A stretch of 64,000 bases of DNA from [Phialemoniopsis] sp. UDSM-2020 (taxonomy: Eukaryota > Ascomycota > Sordariomycetes > Thyridiales > Thyridiaceae), in contig JAEILZ010000008.1 of assembly GCA_018873225.1 (NCBI GenBank), forward strand, positions 434,001 to 498,000. The letters are read 5' to 3'. The position numbers were made by a program, and so were the translations under genes. The number at the start of each line of letters is the position of its first letter. Position 1 is the first letter of the stretch. Shown here one piece after another: positions 21,165 through 31,360 of this stretch. The notes under the pieces were generated by a model. That model was not told the DNA's origin, made no database searches, and worked only from the letters and a program-made list of their open reading frames with translations.

Positions 21165-22968
21165 CTACCCAACAACGATATTCCTTACTCTCGTAAACAT
21201 GCTACGGCGGGGTTTCTCCTCATCGAGTCCTCCGAGCCAGTCCCTTCTACCACTGACAAGGTCGGCTTCCGCAGGGTTGACCCATTTAGTCTCTGATAAT
21301 CGATTGTTAGCGACATGGTAATCAGGACTACAAACCGGAAATGACTTACTGTGATAAAGCTTCCACCCGACAAACAAGATAATGAAAATCGGTATAACCA
21401 AGTAGGCAAAGATGAATGACTTAACATCAAACGGACTCAGGAGCGTGGTGTAGCCAGAGATGAGGACGAGAAAGATGTTGGCAACGAAGAGGATCCAGGG
21501 AATGTAGGGGTAGCCCATCGACACGTATGGCAGCGACGAGACACTCATGTCTTGGGCCTTCATCGCGGCTCGGAGTCGCAAATGCGTCAGACCAATGCAA
21601 GCCCAGGCAATGAAAGCAGCAGCGCCAGAGATCGACAGCAGATAGTTGAAGACGTTTCCAGCGTTCTCGGATATGTTCAGCAGCGAGATCAACCCAAACA
21701 TGTTGGTCGCAATGATCGCATTGACGGGGACTCCATTGGAGGTGGTCCATGCCAAGAATCTCGGTGCCCTTCCGACCTTGGCCTGCGCATAGATGCAGCG
21801 ACTAGCGACGTAGATAGCAGAGTTGATCGAGGAGAGCAAAGTGAGAACGATGATGGCGTTGATCAGGTTGCCGGCGCCTGCCCACCCAGCAAGGTTCAGC
21901 GCCACGGTGAAAGGAGACGAGGCTGACTTGGACGTGGCGTTCAACAAGGCTTCGGAGTTCGAAGGGACGATCAGCCCAGTGAAGAATACCATTCCAATGT
22001 AGACGATCAAGATACGCCAGAAAGTCTGCTTCAGCGCCTTGGGGATATCTCTCTTGGGGTTGCGAGATTCACCGCCAGTGATGGCAACGGCCTCTGTGCC
22101 GGAGTACATCACAGCAGCTAGGACCAGGACCTTTCCGAACCCGTTGATGCCGTTCGCAAATGGACCGGGATCCTTCCAATATCGAAAACCAATGTAGTCG
22201 CCGCCGATTGCTCCCGTATCGAGAAGGCTGGTGGTTCTGTTAGCTTGGTCTTACACTAGAAAGTACACCGGCGGGACTTACATGGCAACGAGATAAAGAA
22301 TGATCGTGACCACAAATTTGAAACTGGCCAGCCAGAACTCCATTTCTCCGTATACCAGCACGCCTAGAAGGGATGTACACATGAAGAACGCCCAGCAGAT
22401 CAGGATCCAGGCATAATTGGGGAGTTTGTCGGTCCAAAAGCTCAGGATCAAGGCAGCCCCGTTGTATTCGTTGGCTAGGATCGTACCCTGGAACCCGGTA
22501 TCAGTCAGGGTTTGTGAATGTCAGAGGAGTTGTCACGGAAGTACTAACCCACATGTACCAATAGTTCCAACCAAGTGCAAACGAGAGAGCTGGGTCAACG
22601 AACCGCCCAGCAAACTCATTGAAGGAACCGGTCGTTGGAAACAGAGTCGCCATCTCCCCAAGAGACTGGGTGACAAAGAAAATGTCGATGCCAACGATGA
22701 TGTAACCGATCAACGATCCGACAGGTCCAGCATACTGCAATGCAAAACCGGTGGCATAGAAGGTGCCTGGGCCGATGACGCCTCCAAGGGCAATCATCTG
22801 GAGATGCCGAGACTTGAGGGCTCGTCGCACGCCATCGTCAATGATCACATCGTCGGTGTTCATGGGCTTGCCGACTTCACCTTCGACATTCTCATCGGCC
22901 ACCGGACCGGCGGGAGTGATTTCTTTGCCTGTTGTCTCTGCCATTTTGGAGTCTTTGGAGGGCAACAT
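21165..22968 (-). CDS. amino-acid permease (fungal YAT/AAP family)
   Basis: Four exons (22968-22549, 22487-22282, 22227-21350, 21292-21165) give 543 residues. The membrane core starts with the typical sequence RALKSRHLQMIALGGVIGPG and contains about 12 hydrophobic segments, with the family motifs GEMATLFPTTGSF, WNYWYMW and a TGGESRNPKRDIPKA loop. The C-terminus ends in the hydrophilic ADLVSGR-type tail. An upstream in-frame methionine set (22968 or 22944) makes the exact start uncertain by eight residues. The family carries amino acids, GABA or polyamine-like substrates into the cell by proton symport. Its position between enzyme genes of an amine and aldehyde pathway suggests it imports the amine or amino-acid substrate. 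Three GTCCGA copies lie 90-185 bases upstream. Confidence 0.92.
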
Positions 22969-23434
22969 GCTGAAACCGGACCAGCAGCTGGCCTCACCGA
23001 GCGCAGGGCTTCCAAAGTTATACCCAGCGCTGCCTCTATCTGCATGGATTGTTCGCTCGAGTCCGAATGTTTGCAATGCCCTCCTGGACGGTAGTTGTTG
23101 ATGTGGGGGTGGAGCCTCGGTCTCGAGAGTCCTATGATGTCCGAAAGAGTCCGAAAGCCTATCACAGCTCGCCCTTGGATATCCACACTGACTAGTTTGG
23201 CTGTTTGATAACGAATCCCCACAACTTATCTTGCGGAGAAGGGGTCAAGCCCAAACAGGACTCTTTCACTGCTCTTATCTGTTGAATCTTGCCAGCCAGT
23301 GACTTCAAAAAAGTTTCGTCGAAGTGTCTGTGCGAGACCTCTTTCTGGGTCATACTAAGATGATTTGCATAATTTCAAGAGTAACATTTGAATTGACTAG
23401 CTTTATAATTCTATTGTAATGCTGTAGACGATTT
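22969..23434. promoter_or_regulatory. permease promoter with three GTCCGA elements
   Basis: 466 bases between the aldehyde dehydrogenase stop and the permease start. GTCCGA occurs at 23061, 23139 and 23149; the last two form a tandem GTCCGAAAG direct repeat with a 10-bp period, putting both copies on one helix face. The same element recurs in other promoters of this cluster. Assignment as an activator site is inference. Confidence 0.45.
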
Positions 23435-25312
23435 TTAGAGACGGCTTTGTAGCACGAGCGAGGCAGCCTTTGTGACGAGATACTCCTCAACCGCCACGTC
23501 CTTCCCTGCCTCTTTACCGTACCCGGACTCCTTCATCCCGCCAAACGGCGATTCTGCACCAGTGATTGCACCTTTACCGGTTAGTATATGTCTAGAAGCA
23601 GTAAGGATATCAGGTAACTCACTTGTGTTAAGGCCAATCATGCCCGCCTCCAACTCGTCCAATAACCTCCAGGCCCGGTCCAGGTCTTTCGTGAAGACGT
23701 ACGAAGCCAGACCCATCTGACAGTCTCATTAGTAGAAACTCATTACCTCTGAATTTTGAAGGACTTACTGGAGTGTTGTTTGCTGCTTGTATGGCCTCCA
23801 CCTCGGTGTCAAATCGATAGAGTGCGAGGATCGGGGCGAAGGTCTCTTCATCGGTGATGCGCATCTCCTTGGTCACGTCTGCAACGATTGTAGGTTGGAA
23901 AAAGTATCCTGAGGTCTCTGCAACCTTGGTTCCGCCCAATAATACCCTTGCACCAAGGCTCTTGGCATCTTCGACTTGGGCTTGTGCTCGATCGAGACTC
24001 TGCTGGGTGGTCACTGGCCCAAGACTCGAGTCCCCAGAGCTGCCGTGGCCGACAACGAGTCTTGATGTCCGTTCTCTGACTATCTCAGCGAATTTCTCGT
24101 AGACACCAGCCTGGACATAAACGCGATTGGCACTGATACAGGCTTGTCCAGAGTTGCGCCATTTCAGTCCCATCAGAGCTATCAAGGTTTAGAGTTGGTT
24201 CAATATCCTTCGAGGTAAAAGGAAATGTAAAGGAAAAGGGAAGCTGACCATCAGCTGCTTGATTGAGGTCTGCGTCATCGAACACTACAAATGGACAGTT
24301 TCCACCAAGTTCGAGCGTCACTTTCTTCAAGCCGTCCGAACAGATCTTGGCTACGAATTTGCCAATTCTTGTCTATATCAGAAAGATATTAGCACTTCGT
24401 CTACTACAAAGGCGCGATACTACTTGCCGAACCAGTGAACGTGACCTTCTTGACAAGATCGTGGCGACAAAGAGCCTCACTCAGGGCAGGAGTGTTTGCC
24501 AAGCTTGTTGTCAAAACATTGATGACTCCAGCAGGAAATCCGGCTTGCTCGGCCAACACCGCCAGTGTGAGAACTGACAGAGGCGTCTCCGGTGATGGCT
24601 TGATGACCATGGTGCATCCAGCAGCGAGTGCCGCCCCAGCTTTCCTTACGACCATCCTGTGCCAATATCAGCATCAGCGAAATAGAGTAAGGGGTCGATC
24701 CGCTCACGCTATGGGAAAGTTCCAGGGGACCAGTGCAGCCACGACACCAATAGGCTGCTTGATAGTCATGACCTTTCTTCCTGGCATTGACGAGTCGTAA
24801 AGCGTGCCCTGGATCCGGTCCGCTTCGCCAGAGAACCACCAGGCAGCGTCAATGGCATAGTTGATCTCGCCCAAAGACTCGCTTAAAGGCTTCCCGGTTT
24901 CATAAGTGACGATCTTGGCCAAGTCCTCCTTGTGCTCTTTGATGAGAGAGCTCCACTTCATGAGGAACTGGGCCCGGACCCGAGGTGTGAGTTTGCGATA
25001 GCTGGCAAAGGCACCCTGCGCGGCCTTGACTGCGGCATCGACGTCGACTGCATCGTTGTCTGGCGCTGATGCCCATTCTTTACCAGTGCCGGGGTCTGAA
25101 CTTGTCAGCTGCTGCTCTGAATTGCCGTTAGCTGTGGACTTACCAATGACTTGGAAGCGCTTCCCTGACGATGCTTCCACCCATTGGCCGTTGACCCATG
25201 ACTTATCATGGAATAATGTCGGCTCGCGGAGCTGTTGTTATCAGTGACTCTCACTTCAGTAACAGTTCTTGCGATCTCGCTCGCTTACCTCGAAAGGTAG
25301 ATCTTGTCCCAT
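23435..25312 (-). CDS. succinate-semialdehyde-dehydrogenase-type aldehyde dehydrogenase with SRL C-terminus
   Basis: Eight exons (25312-25289, 25231-25144, 25095-24708, 24656-24428, 24372-24249, 24178-23769, 23716-23623, 23571-23435) give 497 residues. It has the ALDH motifs PWNFP, FTGSTRIGK, the general base E264 in LELGG, the catalytic cysteine C298 in NSGQAC, and PFGGMKESGYG near the end. The ITGAESPFGG region and GKPL/LGEINYA segments match the succinate-semialdehyde dehydrogenase group, but aminoaldehyde substrates are possible. Intron 4 is a GC-AG intron (GCAAGT at 24427-24422). The protein ends in SRL, a variant PTS1 that could send it to peroxisomes alongside the SKL-tailed amine oxidase. 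It is divergent from the Zn2Cys6 regulator gene. Confidence 0.92.
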
Positions 25313-26169
25313 GATTGTCAAAAGGACCAGAAGAGGGTTCGACGTGGAACGGTTAGGATGTCTATTGCTTTGGTGTCCAAGTTCTACGCAGTAAGTTCGG
25401 CGATTGTTGGGTCACTCTAAACTATGCCATCCGTCTTTCTTGATCAAGAAGCTGGGGTAAGTGGTGATCAGTGGCGTGCAAAACAAAGCTACTGCGGAGT
25501 GCAGGGGCCTTCATCGGACTTCGCGTCCGATGTATCAACGGATGCGAAATGGATATTTACCCAGGGTGTCACTTCCACGTATGTCAAGGAGGGCATGTCA
25601 AGTACTCGAAAGGGAAGTTTGAGATGCAATTGACCTTTTGCCTATTCCATTTGCAACTTTGCGGTATGTTTATTTGCCTGCCGCCCAAGGCTTCTATCAA
25701 ATCGTCAGCGCGTCAAGTCCTTTCCCGTCCGCCAAGGGCTGGGACGAATGAAACTTAGCAGCGCATTTAGACTACGCTGATGACATTCTAGTGGATTCCG
25801 TTCTGCAGGGTTTGGCACATTGTAGGGCATGGATCACGAGGTGTACGGCACCCAACTAGATCAGCTAAAAGCAGTGAAGTGAACTCCAGTGACACGCTAG
25901 CTCGATAAACGTCAGTAAGTGATGTGTGTTCACGAGACGGGGCATCAACCCTACTTGAACCAATCTGCGTTGCCCGATAATGCCCAATTCCGCTAGCGAT
26001 CCTAGAGTGGAGGAGGTCGGAGACGGAGCCGACAGACATGATAACGGCGTGTCGCCGATGACGCTAAGCTCACCCCGCATCCTCAAGATTGCCCATCTAT
26101 CGCACAAAAGATGCCGAACTTCGTCGGGCCATAGCTGGAGCACAATCAGATCCCGAGGGCTGCATAGCT
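25313..26169. promoter_or_regulatory. divergent promoter between aldehyde dehydrogenase and Zn2Cys6 regulator
   Basis: 857 bases separate the two start codons. The palindrome CATCGGAC-TTCGC-GTCCGATG at 25512-25532 has perfect 8-bp arms and places inverted CGG triplets nine bases apart, the form bound by Zn2Cys6 dimers. Nearer the regulator start there are GTCGG-(8 bp)-CCGAC (about 26017-26034) and CGGCG-TGT-CGCCG (about 26045-26057). These fit autoregulation plus control of the dehydrogenase, by inference. Confidence 0.5.
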
Positions 26170-28707
26170 ATGTCTGAACAGGGCGAACGGGGGTCAGCAG
26201 CCGCCCAGGGACCACGGAAAAGACCAAAGCTGCTCGCCTGCGCACGTTGTCGGCATCGAAAGCAAAAGGTGAGAGAACGTGTACCCCCTGCACCACACTC
26301 CAGGAGGGCCAATTCCTAACGTTGATTGCAAATAGTGCACAGGAAATCGCCCTTGCGAAAACTGTATTCAATCCGGGGCTGGTGAGATCGACTCCACTAC
26401 ATGTAGACTAGGCCAAGACTTGAAGCCTTCTAACTTGACATAGACTGTGTCCCTGTTCGTTCGGCAGCCTCGAAGCCCCCTCTGCAGGCAGAGTACGTTT
26501 TGTCTACAAGTTACAACACGATCTCACTGTTTTGACAATTTGGTAGATATGTTCAACGCTTAGAGGACCGGATAGCGCAGCTCGAGTCGCTTATTCCTCG
26601 CGAAAGCCTTGACCATATTGGCCCTACTCGGTTACAAGATGAGCGGCCACCGCCCTCGGACAGAACTGAGGCTCAGGTACGAAGTCCGAGACTAATGCAT
26701 ACTGAATATGCTCATCGAAAGTGCCACAGTCTTCCGTGGGCTCGGGGCATGAGTATCAAGACTACCCAGCTCAGCTTGACTCTCCTATTCAGAATGAGGA
26801 TCCCAGCCCCCGTCAACCAATGAACTACGTTTTCACTCCCCCCAGCATCGCTCCCGGCCTCTTCGGTGTTCTCTCTGGTATTCCAAGTCAAGTCCCTCCT
26901 ACGGAGACAGTGCACTTGGCTCGAGAGTCCTTCGATGTGGACTGCGACACAGAGCACTTTCTTATCCAGACTTACTTTGACATGGCACACTCTCAATACC
27001 CTTTCCTACTCAAGCATCAATTCTTACAATGGGTTGGATCTTGGAGAGAGCGCCAGAAGACTTGCCCGAAGTGGACGGGATTCTTTATATATATGGTATG
27101 TATAGATTGATACACTTTTTGCAACCTCTCTGACATAACCTTTCCAAGGTTTATGCTATCGCCTTTCTCATGACAAAGGTTCGAATGAATGGCCTTATGA
27201 GATCCCAGGTATGCGATCTGTTGCCCGAGTTGACCCTGTTATATGACTAATTGGTACTGTTGTTAGACATTCTACACTCTTGCAACCTCAAAGTATCTTC
27301 CCTACGTCGTGGCCTCCTCCGATACATTGGTCCGAGCCCAGGCATATCTCCTGCTTACCATTTACTCCCTTCATATGCCTTCCCAAGAGAGTATCATTGC
27401 CTTGTCGTCCTGGACAATTCGTTTCTGCATCATGTCGCAATTACATGTAGCCGAGGTCGAGCCTACAGCTGACAGCAGCAACGCTCTGATTCACATCCAA
27501 CACCGGCGCAAGGTCTTCTGGTGCGCTTATGCGGTCGACCGAGCAGTCTGCAGCTCATTTGATATACCTTGCTCGGTCGCAGATGACAGTATCAGTATCC
27601 CAGTGAGCCAACAACATGTCTTGCCGAAGTGACAGTATCCAGAGACTAACCAGTGTGGAGATGTTTGAAAACATTGATGATGACCAACTCTTAGCGATGG
27701 CATCAACCGCGGCTATCGGATCACCATTACAAGGCTGTGCAACTCCAACCAACCTCTCTGCTCCCCTCCACATCATTGCCGGTCGCCAACTCGAATCGGA
27801 GATTCAGCAGGTTGTCTTGGGTAAAACCTTCATTACCCATTCGGATGAAGCTTTCGAATGGCGCGCAAAGATGATGGAGAAGCTGAAGGACTGGCACAAG
27901 GGATCTGGAAGGTCTTCCCTGCCCTTCCAAAAGGGATACGTGGGACTGGGATGGATGACTATGATTTACTACTACAATGTTGTCATGCTCTACCGGCCGA
28001 CACGGTTAACCGCTCAAGGCGCAGCAGGCGATTGGTCTGTGCAGGCATGCTGTCAGGCCCTATTACTGTTCCGAAAGTTCCAGATGGCGAGAGAGATTGC
28101 CCAGCCCTGGCTAGGCGTATGTTCCCGTATTCTTTTCCCAATCTAGGAAATCCGTGCTGACAGGTCTTAGCTCTTGACCCAATTTCAGTCGGGCGTGACG
28201 CTCTTGTATTGTTTTTACGCTACTCCGGTGTCACGGTGGAAAGCCTCTTATAAATCCGCTGACGTGTCGGATGCCATTAGAGCTTGCTCAAATACGCTGG
28301 CGATACTCGCAGAACGGTGGGCTGAAGCTGAATGTGTTCGAGATATCTTCGACATTTTGGCGAGGGAAATACCATCAGGGGAAAGCTGGGCCAGACCAAA
28401 GAGTATGAGTGAGGCCGGAAGAGCGGGGATTGAAGAGAACTGGGAAGGCGTTAGTAGAATCGTGATTCATCGACCGACGTTGCGCATGATTGGGGAAATG
28501 GCCCGGGAGGAATTCATTGATCAGCCCGAACTGAGCTCGTATAGCGGTCTGAACACTGCTATGATCTCGCCCTTAGGGGTTCCACCATCTCTCGAAGATA
28601 TTAACCACCAATGGGCTGAACATGTTCATAGTCTGGATATGGAGCCGGTGTTTGATTCAGGGAACGACTTGGGTCCATTTTCGGGGCAGCTGTACTTTTC
28701 ATTATGA
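26170..28707 (+). CDS. Zn2Cys6 transcription factor with fungal-specific transcription factor domain
   Basis: Nine exons (26170-26268, 26336-26381, 26444-26492, 26547-26676, 26730-27095, 27149-27208, 27267-27602, 27661-28116, 28171-28707) join to 692 residues. The binuclear zinc cluster has cysteines 24, 27, 34, 40, 43 and 50 with exact C-x2-C-x6-C-x5-C-x2-C-x6-C spacing; three introns interrupt the DNA-binding region. A short coiled coil (YVQRLEDRIAQLESLI) follows and would allow dimerisation. The middle homology region starts at DTEHFLIQTYFDMAHSQYPF and includes the RRKVFWCAYAVDR signature. It is the only regulator in the 16-31 kb cluster, is divergent from the aldehyde dehydrogenase and convergent with the amine oxidase, and is the natural candidate for binding the local inverted CGG sites. 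Confidence 0.92.
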
Positions 28708-28789
28708 TAGGAAGTGGTCTCTGAAAGACATGCCATGAATAAAACTACCTAACTATCTACATGTCCGCTCCTGACTGTCGAAGCGAGAT

Positions 28790-30918
28790 TCACAGCTTCG
28801 AATTACAGCAAGCTGCCGTCGCTGCTGATGTTTCTTGATCCTCGTAAAGCACGCTCTTGTTTGCCCGCTGAGTACTCTGCGGAACGTCTAGCGCCGGGTT
28901 CTGCTCGAAGAACCCACTTGGCTTCAGGCTGACCATCATTGTTTCACAGGGCATAACGGGGTAGTCCTCCGGGCGGGGGTTATGGGTCAGACTGACCGAG
29001 TGCCATAGGACAATGTCCTCATTGTCGACATTATCGCGACGGCCAGCCCACATCGCAACGTCTCCTTTCCTAGGCATGGTTGACCCAGCCCCGACGTCAT
29101 CTGGCAACGACTGGTAGGTGTAATCGCCAGCAGCATAGAGCTCCCCGTCGCGATATGACGTGACCCAGTAGGGTTGAAACGCGAACTTTGCGCGCTTGCC
29201 GTGCCATGAGTCTGGGTGCGCGAGGAGCATCTCCTTCTGCGGACTGTGGATGGAATATGCCACCGGATTACCGGACACCTTGTTGATGACATTGGGGTTG
29301 ATAATCTTGTGGACTCGATTTGGCTGGGCAGCCGAGCTGCCTGACGACTTGATGACGTTCTTCTTAGTGATGTAGCCAACCCCGTACGGGTTATTGTCGT
29401 CAAACGGCATACGCAGTGAGTCCTCCTCGATGAAGCTGTTCTTGTCTCCGTCGAGAGCGGGGTCGATGCGGAGAGAGAAGACGTGCTGATGGTAAGGCGC
29501 CATCACGCCCTCATTGACGTTGGTACCCCACGGTACCTTCACTCCAGGGGCGATGGGCACTGTGGATAGGATACCAGTCGCTTGGATCTTGTAGTGGAGG
29601 CCAGCAGCCTGGTCAAAGTTCCACATGAAGATGTATTCATAATTGCCGACGGTGATGATAGTCTGCAGAACCAGAATCCGAGACCGCACGATCGACACCT
29701 GCTTTGTTGCGCCGTCGGTGTGCTTCCAACCAATACCATCGTCGATCTCATGCATGCAAATGGCATTTGGCTTGTGCACGATATTTCCGTTCGAGTCACT
29801 GAGCACAAACGAGAAATACTAGCGAGTATTGACCGTTAGCTGCCGTCCCAGTGACCACTTTATCGTGATGAACACTAACCTTGATCAAGCCCAGGCAATC
29901 ACATCCCAGCGCAAGGTTGTTCGCAGCCACACCAGCTCCGATATCGCCAACGTCGAAGACGCTCTTTCGCGAGTATGGCGTCCTGGGATCACCGTAGGGC
30001 ACAAACATTTCACTCAAACTGAGACGATGAAAAAGTTCCCTGCCATCGTATGTGACATCGTGGATAACCATGCCCTCACGCCAGTTAAAGCCAACTCGAA
30101 AGCGCCACTTTTGCCACTGAACGAGATGCTCATTCACGGTGAAAGAAGCTCCGCGTGGCTGATGCACTGTAAGAGGCTGCAAGTCTGTTCTCTTTGGCTC
30201 TGATTGCAGGTCGTGATGCCATTCCTTGGACTTGTGCGCCTGATATTTGGCATCTTTTGTTGGCGTATGGTCAGCACCGAGAGGCAGGTCCATGATGTCG
30301 ACGAGCTCCTGAGTGATGTAGTCAATGATGGGAGAGAACGGTAAGGGATGGTCATAAGCGTTGGACCCAGGATGCGACTTCGATTTGGCGTAAAGATAGC
30401 ACTACTTCCGGTCAGTTTCCTCAAATAAGATCTCGTTGGCACGAAGGGCTCACCTGTGCAGTCCTCCGAATCAAGTGCTCCGAGTCCCTGCCATACGGCC
30501 AAGTGTCGCATACGACGACCATGTCGTCAGGTAGGCCATATTCTTTGATCCTCTGTATGACCTTGGGATGCTTTAGACACTTATCCCGGATTTGCAGGAC
30601 TTCGTCCATATCGGCATGCCCATAGTACCGTGTATCGAGCTTCTCCACGTGCTCTAGCTTGCGCTTGTCTAGGTCAACGGTAGCGACAAAGAGGTTTGCT
30701 GTCCCTCGCAGATAATAGAGCGCCTCAGCACGGCGGATAAGAGGGGTCGGTTGAGACGAGCCATTCCGTTCAGAGGCCAAGTACTTTCTGAGTAGTTTCT
30801 TGGGAGGCTCTATCAGAGTAATGTTTTTGAAATGAACATTACTCTGGGGGTCGTGGCCCTTGACAAGCCCTGCAGCGACTGCGATCTCGGCCGGCGTAAG
30901 GGGGTCGAGGGGATGCAT
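28790..30918 (-). CDS. copper-containing primary amine oxidase with peroxisomal SKL tail
   Basis: Three exons (30918-30454, 30401-29880, 29818-28790) give 671 residues, the usual family length. It oxidises primary amines to aldehydes, releasing ammonia and hydrogen peroxide. Visible active-site features: the topaquinone precursor Tyr389 in T-x2-NYEY, the catalytic base Asp305 in VFDVGDIGAG, copper ligands His439 and His441 in YHQHVF, and the third histidine near 608 in LTHNPRPEDYPVMP. The last three residues are SKL, a canonical PTS1, so it should act in peroxisomes. It follows the regulator gene tail-to-tail, and its promoter contains TCGGAC-GATCAA-GTCCGA. Together with the permease and aldehyde dehydrogenase it forms an amine-to-acid route. 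Confidence 0.94.
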
Positions 30919-31360
30919 AACTGCAATTGAGTGCTGTGATCTATTGCGTAGCGATGGTTTTGTATCCTAAATCATGTACGCGGGATTATAAAACGCTAAT
31001 CAAGACTTTGAGATGTGATCTCTTGCATTGGATTCCAAGGCTTGATGAGATGCTCTGCATTTCAATCGGATGCTACTCCCTTGGAAATGCCGATAACGAC
31101 CGACGAGAGCCCGAGTACTTCAGAACATGCCGTTTGAGGGGAGTGTGGAGCATGGCGGAGAGCAACGGCCCCATCGGACGATCAAGTCCGACCTTATCAG
31201 TGACAGTTTGAATTCGACACGCCCCACCGTCATTACGTATCACAGAGCACAGCACAGGGAGGTGTGATTGGAGATGGGCGGACCCAGACATTCTTTTCTA
31301 GCATTGCTCATATGGGTAGCTGTGCCATCCAGAGCATCGCAAGGAGTCCACTCGTCTTGT
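30919..31360. promoter_or_regulatory. amine oxidase promoter with a TCGGAC palindrome
   Basis: 442 bases upstream of the amine oxidase. TCGGAC-GATCAA-GTCCGA at 31174-31191 is a perfect 6-bp inverted repeat about 256 bases upstream of the ATG, nearly the same site as in the aldehyde dehydrogenase/regulator promoter. No gene seen. Confidence 0.5.
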
